Assembly (NCBI RefSeq): GCF_003253565.1
Contig: NZ_QKUF01000003.1
Location: forward strand, 124,001 to 188,000
From: Thermosporothrix hazakensis
GTDB taxonomy: Bacteria > Chloroflexota > Ktedonobacteria > Ktedonobacterales > Ktedonobacteraceae
Reading direction: 5' to 3'
DNA length: 64,000 bases
In this document: one piece after another, positions 16,980-25,559 of the stretch
Layout of the letters: every line of letters starts with the position of its first letter
Numbering within the stretch: position 1 is the stretch's first letter
Notes under the pieces: model-generated
The model's database searches: none
Seen by the model: the letters and a program-made list of their open reading frames with translations, nothing else
Told to the model about the DNA's origin: nothing
Program-made: the position numbers and the translations under genes

Positions 16980-18341
16980 ATGAATATGCTGGTGGGGAAA
17001 AATCTTGGCGGATACCGGTTGATACGTCTCGTCGAGAGTGGCGGTATGGGAGATATCTATCTGGCGCAACATGCACGGATTGGTAGGAAAGTCGCGATCA
17101 AGGTTGTGTGTGGAGACCTACGCGCGGTTCCCAATACTCCCGAAGGAAAACAGGCGGCTGTGCGCTTTGAGCGTGAAGCCCGCGCCGTTGCCGAGCTTGA
17201 TCATGAGAATATTTTACCCCTCTATCATTTCGGGGATGAAGTGCTTGAGCCGGACGGCCCGACTATTACCTATCTGGTGATGCCGTATCTATCGGATGGC
17301 TCACTGTGGAGCTGGCTCCAGCGGCGCACGCAGCAGTATGGCTTTAGCTGGCCTATCTCGGCTGAAGAGGCGGGATATTATCTGGTGCAGGCGGCTACGG
17401 CCCTTCAATATGCTCATGATCACGGGATTATTCATCGCGATATCAAGCCCACAAATTTTCTGATTCGTGTCGAAAAGAATGTGCCCAAAAATGACGAATA
17501 TGCCCATCTGGCACATATCTTTCCGCATGGCAGACCAAAACTGCTATTAGCGGATTTTGGCCTTGCGGCATTCTATCGACACGGGCGGTCGATGCATCGT
17601 TCGGTGGGGACACCGCTGTATATGGCTCCGGAGCAGTTTGATGATCCATCACTGGCAACCTCGGTGCATGTGGGCCCATCGGCGGATCAGTATGCGCTGG
17701 CAGTTATGATCTATCAGTTGATGACAGGGAGGGCGGTATTTGAGGGGACGGCCTCTCAGCTTCTGCATCACCATCATCATACGCCGCCGACACCCCCAAG
17801 TGTTTACAATCCTTCACTCCCCCAGGAACTCGATGCAGTCTTTCTGCGGGCACTGGCGAAAAAGCCTGAGCAACGTTACCCTAACATTATGGCATTTGCA
17901 CAAGCCTATGACGAGGTATTACGGGAAAATCGCAAGAAAAAAAACGCGGAGAAAAAAGAGTTTCGTGGTCAGGCGAAGTCGCGCGAAGGGGGGAAGCGTT
18001 TCCTCCAGCGGGAGGATACCACATTGCCGGTATCACCGATAGAAAAGGTAGTGGGAACTGCAAAGCAAGGTGGCTCCCTGCCTTCCCTTGCGGCGGCAAC
18101 GGTCCATCCTGCCCTGGAAGAACCGAGCGAGGAGAAGACGCAGCCGCGCAAAAAGATCCAGATGCAAAGTCGCACCTCGTTCTCGACGCTGGTGGCTGCG
18201 AGTATGCAGTTTAAAACGATTCCTCTTTATCTGCTACAGCAATCAACGATTTTTGGCGCGATCGTGATCGGTCTGGTTTTCTTGCTCCTCCTGACGATTG
18301 GTATGTTGCTGACGATGCTTCTGCTCGGGCATGCCCGCTAG
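16980..18341 (+). CDS. Membrane-anchored Ser/Thr protein kinase
   Basis: A 453-residue Hanks-type kinase. The kinase domain (about 10-300) has the glycine loop [13 protein letters not shown], catalytic Lys in [23 protein letters not shown] in LLADFGLA, and activation segment end [12 protein letters not shown] charged, probably disordered juxtamembrane stretch (305-410) precedes a single C-terminal membrane helix (about 425-450, [20 protein letters not shown]). Only a few residues then remain outside, so it has no extracellular sensor. The ATG at 16980 is favoured by GAGGGAAG upstream; a TTG six bases earlier is possible. It is probably autonomous. Confidence 0.92.
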   Translation: MNMLVGKNLGGYRLIRLVESGGMGDIYLAQHARIGRKVAIKVVCGDLRAVPNTPEGKQAAVRFEREARAVAELDHENILPLYHFGDEVLEPDGPTITYLVMPYLSDGSLWSWLQRRTQQYGFSWPISAEEAGYYLVQAATALQYAHDHGIIHRDIKPTNFLIRVEKNVPKNDEYAHLAHIFPHGRPKLLLADFGLAAFYRHGRSMHRSVGTPLYMAPEQFDDPSLATSVHVGPSADQYALAVMIYQLMTGRAVFEGTASQLLHHHHHTPPTPPSVYNPSLPQELDAVFLRALAKKPEQRYPNIMAFAQAYDEVLRENRKKKNAEKKEFRGQAKSREGGKRFLQREDTTLPVSPIEKVVGTAKQGGSLPSLAAATVHPALEEPSEEKTQPRKKIQMQSRTSFSTLVAASMQFKTIPLYLLQQSTIFGAIVIGLVFLLLLTIGMLLTMLLLGHAR

Positions 18342-18421
18342 AGGGAGAGAGGCCGAAGAAGAAATCCACGCTTTATGGTAAAGGCACAGTTGAAAGGGCG
18401 CTTCTGGTCTCTCTCCCCTTT
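18342..18421. terminator. Inverted repeat between convergent genes, probable shared terminator
   Basis: A GGGAGAGAGGCC arm just after the kinase stop and a GGTCTCTCTCCC arm near 18407-18418 are almost perfectly complementary, with adjacent GAAG/CTTC also pairing. It lies between the kinase and the convergent GNAT gene. T runs are short. Confidence 0.45.
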
Positions 18422-18423
18422 GG

Positions 18424-19209
18424 CTACTTATGGGTTAAGAGCACCTCTTCAAATTCTGCTACTGTCTGGAAACCGAGTCGCTGATAACAGCGGATTGCGC
18501 TTGCGTTATTGGCTTTGACATTGAGGCCAATATGCCGGATATGTTGCTGTAGCGAACGGCAGAGCCGCGCACAGGTTCGGGTTGCCAGACCTTTTCCTCT
18601 CCATTCCGGGTGCGTCACAACATTGCCAAGCGAGGCCACCTGATAGTATTCCGAATAGACATGGACGCTTGCCGCGCAGATCAGTTTTCCCGGGTGGGTC
18701 GGATGGTAGATCCCGTAGCACTGCCCGGTTTCGAGGATGCGCGGATCAAAGGCGTTATCGGGATAGCCCTGAGTATACAGCGCCTCCAGTGCGGGGAGAT
18801 CGCTTTGTGAGAGATGGGCGACATCTGTGGTATCGATCGTGTTGCAGGCTGAAGGATTGGTCCAGGCCATCTTATAGTGTGTACCGTAGGATGTTGCAGT
18901 ATAGGTCTCTTCCAGGGTTTCGCGCAGACCGAGGCTCAGATGAGCGAAAATCTGGTTCGGTAACTGAGATGAGCGAAGCAATGCCTGCATACCGGTGATA
19001 TCATCGGTCAGGGCCAGCATAACAGGGGGATCAAAGGCTGTATAGAGCATGATAACCTGCTTAATCGTCTGGTCTTCTTCCAGGGTATACCAGCGGGTAT
19101 AGGGCCAGAAAAAATCATCCATGTCGCCGAGTTCGTAGAGATGAAGATAAATGTTTTTGCGCAAAAAAGCCTCGATTTGCTCTTTGTCGGGTAGAGAAAG
19201 GGTCACCAT
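18424..19209 (-). CDS. GNAT-family N-acetyltransferase
   Basis: A 261-residue protein. The C-terminal third is a GNAT domain: GNVVTHPEWRGKGLATRTC holds the acetyl-CoA pyrophosphate-binding motif (R/QxxGxG/A), followed by LNVKANNASAIRCYQRLGF, the usual beta5-alpha4 end. The first 140 residues form a second, degenerate GNAT-like half, as in FR47/YitI-type proteins. The start at 19209 follows AAAGGAAC; a longer reading would run into the upstream kinase gene. It is 94 bases downstream of the TPR kinase on the same strand. Substrate is unknown. Confidence 0.82.
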   Translation of the reverse strand: MVTLSLPDKEQIEAFLRKNIYLHLYELGDMDDFFWPYTRWYTLEEDQTIKQVIMLYTAFDPPVMLALTDDITGMQALLRSSQLPNQIFAHLSLGLRETLEETYTATSYGTHYKMAWTNPSACNTIDTTDVAHLSQSDLPALEALYTQGYPDNAFDPRILETGQCYGIYHPTHPGKLICAASVHVYSEYYQVASLGNVVTHPEWRGKGLATRTCARLCRSLQQHIRHIGLNVKANNASAIRCYQRLGFQTVAEFEEVLLTHK

Positions 19210-19303
19210 TTGAGCGTATGTTCCTTTTAGAAAGAATAAAATGGGCAGCAGGAATCGCAGCCATAAGTGGGCGATCAAGCAAAATGGATCTTTTGTTGAG
19301 CGT

Positions 19304-21070
19304 TTATGGCTTGAGATTCCAGGGACGTGCCCGTTTGCGGGATTTCTGGGCCTCGTGCACATTACCCAGGGCTTCATATACGTTGGCTTTGAGCTCCCAG
19401 GCGCGAGTATAGCCCTTGTCCATTTCGGTTGCCTCGTTGAGGGCATCCAGTGCCGCTTTATTATGGCCGAGCCTGAGCAGCGCTTCTGCTTTGTTACACC
19501 AGGCAACAGCGCTGCGAGAGTTAATCAGAAGCGCCTGTGTATATGCATCGACAGCTCCACTGTAATCAAACAGACAGGCACGGGCATTTCCCAGCCCGTT
19601 CCAGGCCTGAAAACTGCGAGCATCACAGTGCAGCGCCTGCTCATAGGATGCAACAGCTTCTTCAGGCATATTCATATCAAGCTGTGCATCCGCTTTGCCG
19701 TTCCAGGCTGCCACATAGCAGGGATCAATTGCCAGAGCGCGTTCAAAGTGAACCAGCGCCTGTTGATAGCGCTGTAATCGCAGGAGTGCCAGACCCGCGC
19801 TGACCCAGACGACCACATTATCAGGTTCGATTTCGGTGGCCTGAAGGTAAGCGTCAAGCGCTTTGCGGTAGTTTCCCTGATTATAATGGGCGGTACCTTT
19901 GCCGTTCCATGCGTGAAAGTTGCGGGGGTCCATTTCCAGAGCTTCCTCATAGGCATGGAGCGCCTGCGAATACTGGTGCTGCTTCAGATAATGATCACCC
20001 TCGCGACACTTATCACGTGCAGCTCCGGTGCTCCTGATTTTGACCCGCGATGTTTGGACATCCTGCACAATGCCCTGCTTGCCGGTGGAGGAAGACACCG
20101 AAGGGAGAGACGGGTTTGTCGAGTTTGTGCTTCTGGGCATGATTGGATACGAGTCCGAGGAGAGCGGTGGTGTGGTCACGGGCGTATGATTGCCAGGCTG
20201 ACATGCCTGGTCGAAAGCCTGAATAAATTCGACCATATCGGCATAGCGGTGCTCGGGATTCGTCGCCAATGCACGCATAATGACGTGATCCAAAGCTGAC
20301 GGGAGCTCTGGATTGAGCGAAGAAGCAGGAGGCACAGAGCCGCTGACTGGATCGAGCGGGTGATAGCCTGTCAACATCTCATAAAGCACGATGGCGCATC
20401 CATATTGATCGCTGCGTGGGTCGACCACGCCGCTTGTTTGTTCGGGTGCCATATAGCCAACCGTGCCTCGTACGGTAACGGTTTTGCCGAAGCGGGCTCC
20501 TGGTTCCAGCAGGCGAGCGATCCCGAAATCGGTGATAACCAGGCGATGATCATCCTGATGGACCAGGATATTCTCAGGCTTGATATCGCGATGGATGACG
20601 GGACGTGGCCGTGTATGTGCGTAATGTAAAGCGCTGGCAAGCTGATGAAAGTTGCTCACCGCTTCCTGAAATGGCAGGGGGCCATTGGCCTGAGCCAGCC
20701 GGGTACGCAGGGAGCCAGCCGTATAGAGTGGCATAACCAGAAAAACACTGGGACCATCGCGGCCATAATCAAGGACAGGAGCAATATTCGGGTGATCCAG
20801 AGTCGCAGCGATACGTGCTTCACGCAAAAAATGCTCGTGCTCGGTATGCGTTGTCTTGCTGGGTAGCAGAACCTTAATTCCGATGTAGCGGGAGAGGTGG
20901 CGATCTACACCACGAAAGACCGCCGCGTAACCGCCTTTGCTGATTAAGGCATCCACGCGGTAGCGTCCCGCCAGCATCGTATGAATTAAAGGCAGTGCGC
21001 AGGCACGACAAAATAAGTCGCTGTCCCGATTATCATAACCGCAGTCTACCTGATCTGCGCAGCGTCGCAT
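19304..21070 (-). CDS. Zinc-ribbon Ser/Thr kinase with seven TPR repeats
   Basis: A 588-residue protein. The N-terminus is a four-cysteine ribbon (C4, C10, then C21-x2-C24). The kinase domain (about 35-300) has ISKGGYAAVFRG, IGIKVLLP with the catalytic Lys, VIHRDIKPENIL, ITDFGIARLL and GTVGYMAPEQ. A Ser/Thr/Pro-rich linker (300-360) leads to seven 34-residue TPR units (about 360-585, each with AW...GK...ALxxYexAL...P). No membrane segment is seen. The start at 21070 is supported by GGAGGAGGGA directly before the ATG. It follows a related gene with the same N-terminal ribbon and should be co-transcribed with it. TPRs probably recruit substrates or partners. Confidence 0.9.
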   Translation of the reverse strand: MRRCADQVDCGYDNRDSDLFCRACALPLIHTMLAGRYRVDALISKGGYAAVFRGVDRHLSRYIGIKVLLPSKTTHTEHEHFLREARIAATLDHPNIAPVLDYGRDGPSVFLVMPLYTAGSLRTRLAQANGPLPFQEAVSNFHQLASALHYAHTRPRPVIHRDIKPENILVHQDDHRLVITDFGIARLLEPGARFGKTVTVRGTVGYMAPEQTSGVVDPRSDQYGCAIVLYEMLTGYHPLDPVSGSVPPASSLNPELPSALDHVIMRALATNPEHRYADMVEFIQAFDQACQPGNHTPVTTPPLSSDSYPIMPRSTNSTNPSLPSVSSSTGKQGIVQDVQTSRVKIRSTGAARDKCREGDHYLKQHQYSQALHAYEEALEMDPRNFHAWNGKGTAHYNQGNYRKALDAYLQATEIEPDNVVVWVSAGLALLRLQRYQQALVHFERALAIDPCYVAAWNGKADAQLDMNMPEEAVASYEQALHCDARSFQAWNGLGNARACLFDYSGAVDAYTQALLINSRSAVAWCNKAEALLRLGHNKAALDALNEATEMDKGYTRAWELKANVYEALGNVHEAQKSRKRARPWNLKP

Positions 21071-21105
21071 TCCCTCCTCCAGGTGAAAAAATACACGGGG
21101 GGAAC

Positions 21106-22740
21106 TCACGAAGCCTCGCTGCCACGGGATCGCGCCTCAATGGTGCGAGCCCATTCCTGGCAGGAAAGGGCCTCTTGCGTTCTTCCCAGTTTTTGTAATA
21201 CAACAGCCTTGTTATACCAGGCGTCAGGCTCTTCTGGCGCAAACGAGGTCGCTTGATCCAGTGCTGCTAGCGCTTCCTCCAATCGTCCCAGGGCAAAGAG
21301 CGAAAGCCCCTTATTGTTCCAGGCTGCGATATAGTGGACATCGCCTGCTAGAGCTCGATCAAACGCAGCAAGAGCCTCATCGTAGCGCTGCAATTCATGA
21401 AGCAGGCTTCCTTTATTGTACCAAGCAGAAGTTAATCCGTCATCGTACTGAAGTGCCCGGTCATAGGAAGCAAGTGCCTCTTCGTACAGATGTAGTGCAG
21501 CAAGCACGTTGCCTCGATTATACCATGCTCCTGCCAGTGATGGATCAAGGGAAAGAGCGTGATCGTATGCAACAAGGGCTTCATCGAAGCGTTTGAGGTC
21601 GCGCAGATCGTTCCCTTTATCAAACCAGAGAGTCGCACTCTGGGGATCGAGGGTCAGCGCCTGCTCGTGTGCCTGAAGCGCCTCTTCTGGCTCACCCTTA
21701 CGACGCAGGATATTGCCCTTGATATCCCAGGTTGAAGCCTGACTGTTATCAATCGAAAGCGCCCGCTCAATCGCGATGAGCGCTTCCTTATAGCGACGCA
21801 GGTTGTAGAGTGTATTGCTCATTGCCTGCCAGACAACGCGCTGTTCGGGTTTAAGGACCAGCGCCTTATCAAAAGCCATAATCGCCTCTTCCGGGCGATT
21901 TAGCTCCGCAAGGGCCATGCCTTTGGCGCTCCACGCATAGGCATAGTTCTCATCATAGCTGAGTGCCTGTTCATAGCTGTAAAGCTCTTCGTCCAGACGG
22001 CGAAGCTCGCGGAGAACGGTACCGCGCGCGGTCCAGAGGTCTGGATCTTCTGGACGCATGGTCAGTGCATAGTCATAGGTCTGTAGGGCCTCTTCAAGCC
22101 GTCCCAGACATAGCAGGGTCGCGGCCTTACCACTCCATGCATCGACCTGGGTCGCGTTCTGCGCGATTGCCTTGTCATAGGCGCTTAATGCAAGCTCGTA
22201 ATTTCCCTGTTCATAGGCAACATTCGCCTCGGTCAGAGGATCTGCGGCTCGTGGTTTCTTGAACGGAACCTCGATACGCAGCAGCGTTTCCTCATCTATA
22301 TCACATTCCGGTTCCACCGTCTGTCGCACCTGCCGTGCGTTTCGCGGGGACTGTGCGGAATTGCTGAACTCTCCCGTGGCTATCTCGGATTTAACTAAAA
22401 AGGTAACCGGACCATCCTGACCATAGTCAATTACACGGATACTTCCCGGATCGTGAACACGGGCAGAAAGTGAGGCTGCATACTCGGCTTCCTGAAGAAA
22501 TTCTTCGCGTTCACGGCTCTTTGCCTGACGGGGATGGAGTGCACGAACAGTAAGCCGTTCTCCATTGCGTCGATCAATGGCCCGAAACGTGACCGTTTTG
22601 CGCTCTTTGCCCGTAAGGCTGACGATCTCATAGCGCCCTTTCAGGGATGTACCGCGTAGTGGGATACCACAACGAGAACAGAAACGCGCTTTCTCTCTAT
22701 TTTCAAAACCACAGCCCTCTAAATCCAAACACATCCCCAT
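21106..22740 (-). CDS. Zinc-ribbon TPR protein with a truncated, kinase-N-lobe-like segment
   Basis: A 544-residue protein. The N-terminal ribbon has C4, C10 and a C21-x2-C24 pair, like the following kinase. Residues about 35-125 (from LKGRYEIVSLTG to GQDGPVTFLVKS) align by eye with the N-lobe of that kinase. The usual VAIK lysine position reads VRAL and there is no C-lobe, HRD or DFG. Eleven consecutive 34-residue TPR units follow (about residues 168-540), ending in a short tail. It therefore looks like a pseudokinase remnant fused to a TPR superhelix, probably a scaffold for the adjacent kinase. The start at 22740 has AGGGAGGGA upstream; ATG at 22734 is an alternative. Confidence 0.85.
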   Translation of the reverse strand: MGMCLDLEGCGFENREKARFCSRCGIPLRGTSLKGRYEIVSLTGKERKTVTFRAIDRRNGERLTVRALHPRQAKSREREEFLQEAEYAASLSARVHDPGSIRVIDYGQDGPVTFLVKSEIATGEFSNSAQSPRNARQVRQTVEPECDIDEETLLRIEVPFKKPRAADPLTEANVAYEQGNYELALSAYDKAIAQNATQVDAWSGKAATLLCLGRLEEALQTYDYALTMRPEDPDLWTARGTVLRELRRLDEELYSYEQALSYDENYAYAWSAKGMALAELNRPEEAIMAFDKALVLKPEQRVVWQAMSNTLYNLRRYKEALIAIERALSIDNSQASTWDIKGNILRRKGEPEEALQAHEQALTLDPQSATLWFDKGNDLRDLKRFDEALVAYDHALSLDPSLAGAWYNRGNVLAALHLYEEALASYDRALQYDDGLTSAWYNKGSLLHELQRYDEALAAFDRALAGDVHYIAAWNNKGLSLFALGRLEEALAALDQATSFAPEEPDAWYNKAVVLQKLGRTQEALSCQEWARTIEARSRGSEAS

Positions 22741-23998
22741 GGACAAGTCGTCCCTCCCTAGCCTGCACAGAAGTTCTTTACCAGACAGAAAACCAGTGTC
22801 TCTACTGTATCGAAAGTGTGACTCTTTTGTCAATACAGCATATAAAACCTTGTGCAGAGTGTAATCAATTACAGCATTTCAACATCAGTTTTTATTAAAA
22901 TAGCGATATTTGCAAGCATTACTGACTTGCTGAATGCAGCGCATATAGCGCGATGCATCTCGATCTGAAGGTCAGTAGAGAAGCGGCTGGCGGTGCTTAT
23001 GTTGCTGATTGCTCATCATTGCGTCCCCTCTGGATAATAAACGGTACGACGGCTATTGTTTTGGTGCCGCATGTTCGCTTTTCTCTGCGGGGAGCCGTCA
23101 AGAAGAGCAACTCTCTGACATTCATTCTATTCCTCACCCTTAACACTGAAACGGATAGTATGCGCTCAGGGATACAGCTTTTCTCTGGAAATAGGAGAAT
23201 CACCTTGTCGCCGCCTCCGTGAGGGAAAACTGTATGCATAGGAAGAAGTTTTTCGGGAGCAAGTCGTTTGAAAATGCACTATTTCTCGGACAAAAGATCT
23301 ATTTTTGATATGGCGTCGCTTCGATCCCGGCGCTAGAGAAGTCGGGCAGCATCCGGAGCATAGGACTTTTGTGCCGTGCCAAGCTGATAGTTTCCTTAGA
23401 AAAATCTATGTGAAAGAGTGTTTGCATTACAGAAAGAAACGCGTAGAAGATGTAATAAGAGTTGAGCTTTGTTCTATAAACCGAACTATTGCTTAGAAAT
23501 GGATGAGTCTACCTTAGAGAATGCTGAAACTTTTCTGGCATATCTTGTCCATCTCTGATCTATGCTGTTATTCTGTTAGAAGAGTGAGCACACTCTTTTA
23601 TCCAGATGATGGATTCTGTACTTGAAAAAGAAAAGCATGTTTGTTTGCTAGCAGGGCTGGAAGATGGCAATACTTCTTGCGTATCTGCTATCAGGTATAT
23701 CTTGAACCTGAGTCTTGCTTTGCACTCCTACAGCATTTTTTTCGAGAAGAAATGAAATGCAGGGGTGAATGGATAAACAGTATGAGATTGTAGGGAAGCA
23801 TCTCTACTGTATCCGATTTTGAATATAGGCCGTGATACCTATATACGAGATACACAACCGTTTGTCTCTTCCCCCTATCTTGATATGCAGGAAGAGATCA
23901 TCTGGAGAAGGGTCGGAGTGGAATATACTTTTCGACTCTAACAACTGAAGTGCTCTCGTTAGGTCAGAAGTCGCTAGAATCGAAGAGGAGAAGGATCA
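22741..23998. other. 1.26-kb stretch without a recognisable gene
   Basis: Both strands have only short open frames without a ribosome binding site or family resemblance. The sequence is visibly richer in A and T than its neighbours. It must carry the promoter of the minus-strand TPR gene at its left end and that of the KGG gene at its right end. No tRNA, repeat array or terminator was noticed in the middle. Confidence 0.5.
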
Positions 23999-24208
23999 AT
24001 GCAGACACCTCAGAAAGGTCGCGGTCGCGGTTTTGCTTCAATGAGTCCTGAAAAGAAACGCGAGATTGCCAGCAAGGGCGGCAGGGCAGCCCATGCACTG
24101 GGAACTGCTCATAAATGGACGAGTGAAGAGGCACAGGCGGCAGGGCGTAAGGGTGGATCAATCAGTCGTCGCCGCTCAAAGTATAGTAACACTCAGGCAC
24201 AAGCATAA
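23999..24208 (+). CDS. KGG-motif (Con-10/GsiB-like) stress protein
   Basis: A 69-residue, highly charged, glycine-rich protein. It shows RGFASMSPEKKREIASKGG, then AAHALGTAHKWTSEEAQAAG and RKGGSISRR, the pattern of the Con-10/stress-induced KGG family, found in general stress regulons and in fungal conidiation proteins. The family is probably disordered and hydrophilic. AGAGGAGAAGG precedes the ATG. It stands alone and a hairpin terminator follows. Confidence 0.88.
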   Translation: MQTPQKGRGRGFASMSPEKKREIASKGGRAAHALGTAHKWTSEEAQAAGRKGGSISRRRSKYSNTQAQA

Positions 24209-24225
24209 GCGTAACAACATGCAAA

Positions 24226-24270
24226 AAACGAGAAGAGGTCGTGCCAGTACGCGCGGCCTCTTCTCTTGTT
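24226..24270. terminator. Bidirectional terminator
   Basis: A perfect 9-bp stem GAGAAGAGG/CCTCTTCTC (24230-24238 with 24257-24265) is flanked by six A on the left and TTGTTGT on the right. The T run is best on the minus strand, serving the M23 peptidase gene, but it can also end the KGG transcript. Confidence 0.75.
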
Positions 24271-24271
24271 G

Positions 24272-25126
24272 TCAGAACTGACTGATGTAGGGTAAAGGAT
24301 CCTGCCAGGTATTGTTGAGCACCACCATAAAATGCAGATGGGGCCCGGTCGAATCTCCGGTACTTCCCTCATAACCGATCACCTCTCCTTGCTGCACGTT
24401 CTGTCCTGCCTGGACAATCACCCGCTCCATATGACCATAGACAGTTGCAACATAATTACCGTGATCTATTTTGACGGCCCAACCAAGCCCCGACCAATCC
24501 CAGCCACTCCAAAGCACCTGACCACTATCAGCCGCCAGCACGGGTGTATGCGGGGGGGCTGCGAGGTCAAGGCCTGTGTGGGGGCTGATACAGTAACACC
24601 AATGCTGGAATTCCGGGAGCCCATAGAGCTGCGTGATCCGGGAACCCGGGAGCGGGTTGATAAGGGTACCGGTGCCCTTCACGCCTCCAGCCGGAACTTG
24701 TGTCGCACAGACACCCCATAGACCAAGTACAGGCATATTGCAGGCTCCCTGTTTTGTGACCATAGCAGGCGTGATCGTGGGTTTTAGATAGACGGTTGCG
24801 GGATGCTGCGTGGTATGGGAAATATTGATAGATGTTGATGGAGCAACTGAGGTCCCGTTCTGCTCTGATGCGAGCTGGAACGGAAAGACCAGCGACAGGA
24901 GCAGAATGAACAGGAGACAGAAAAGTGGAAGCAGTCTCATAGAACGCTGGCTGGTGCTTCTCTGCGGATGTGTTTGCTCCGGGGGGATCGTGATCTGCTG
25001 CTCTCTCCGCTGGAGCCTGAGATACCGGAAGGGTAGAGGTACCGATTTCGCTGGCAGGGCGATTCGCGGGCTGAATGGGTGTGACTCTATCCTTCGTGAG
25101 AAATCATCATCTGAAGATGAGAGCAT
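24272..25126 (-). CDS. Membrane-anchored M23-family metallopeptidase (LytM/peptidoglycan hydrolase type)
   Basis: A 284-residue protein. A basic cytoplasmic N-terminus of about 62 residues is followed by a membrane helix (about 64-86, LLPLFCLLFILLLSLVFPF) and an extracytoplasmic region. The C-terminal LytM domain has SPHTGLDLAAPPHTPVLAA (Zn ligands in HxxxD), YVATVYGHMERVIVQAGQNVQQGEVIGYEGSTGDSTG in overlapping family motifs, and PHLHF with the last ligand. These zinc endopeptidases cut peptide cross-bridges of peptidoglycan. All ligands are present, so it should be active. The start at 25126 has GGAGGC upstream. Confidence 0.9.
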   Translation of the reverse strand: MLSSSDDDFSRRIESHPFSPRIALPAKSVPLPFRYLRLQRREQQITIPPEQTHPQRSTSQRSMRLLPLFCLLFILLLSLVFPFQLASEQNGTSVAPSTSINISHTTQHPATVYLKPTITPAMVTKQGACNMPVLGLWGVCATQVPAGGVKGTGTLINPLPGSRITQLYGLPEFQHWCYCISPHTGLDLAAPPHTPVLAADSGQVLWSGWDWSGLGWAVKIDHGNYVATVYGHMERVIVQAGQNVQQGEVIGYEGSTGDSTGPHLHFMVVLNNTWQDPLPYISQF

Positions 25127-25559
25127 ACGAATGCCTCCACACTACCATAATTTCCACTCTTTCCTTTCAGTATACGAAAAATGTCAGTCTTTCTCGGTTC
25201 AATAGCTCGAATAAGGAATTTTGGGTGAGGGAGTGGCGGAAAAGAAGGACCGCCCGGGATGGGAGAAAATGAGGATGGCAAATGAGTCAGATTGATTGAC
25301 AGTGCCTTTTCGATATACTAAACTGATACAACATAACCACAGCAATTGAATAGTTGGATGGATTGTACATAAATCGCAAGAGAGTTGAAGGGGTGTGAGT
25401 GGAGTGTCTTGCAATCTGTATCGCCCTTGCTCTCTTTACAATACGGCTGTCTGTGCTGATTCTATGACTGGAAAAATGTTCTTCTTCTCTAAAAAACAGG
25501 CTTCTGAAAATTTTCAAATGCTGAAGTAGGCGTATTTGTTTCTCTTACCTGAGGAGATC
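25127..25559. other. Intergenic region between divergent M23 peptidase and murJ
   Basis: No supported gene. It must hold the two divergent promoters. Short open frames on the minus strand overlap it but lack ribosome binding sites and family features. Confidence 0.5.

Noticed and set aside
18424..19506. A longer version of the GNAT protein starting near 19506
   Set aside because: The extra 99 residues have atypical composition and overlap the end of the TPR kinase gene; the ATG at 19209 gives a normal start and a ribosome binding site.
22953..23222. An 89-codon open frame in the gene-poor interval
   Set aside because: No ribosome binding site, no family pattern, and a minus-strand frame of similar length overlaps it; likely chance.
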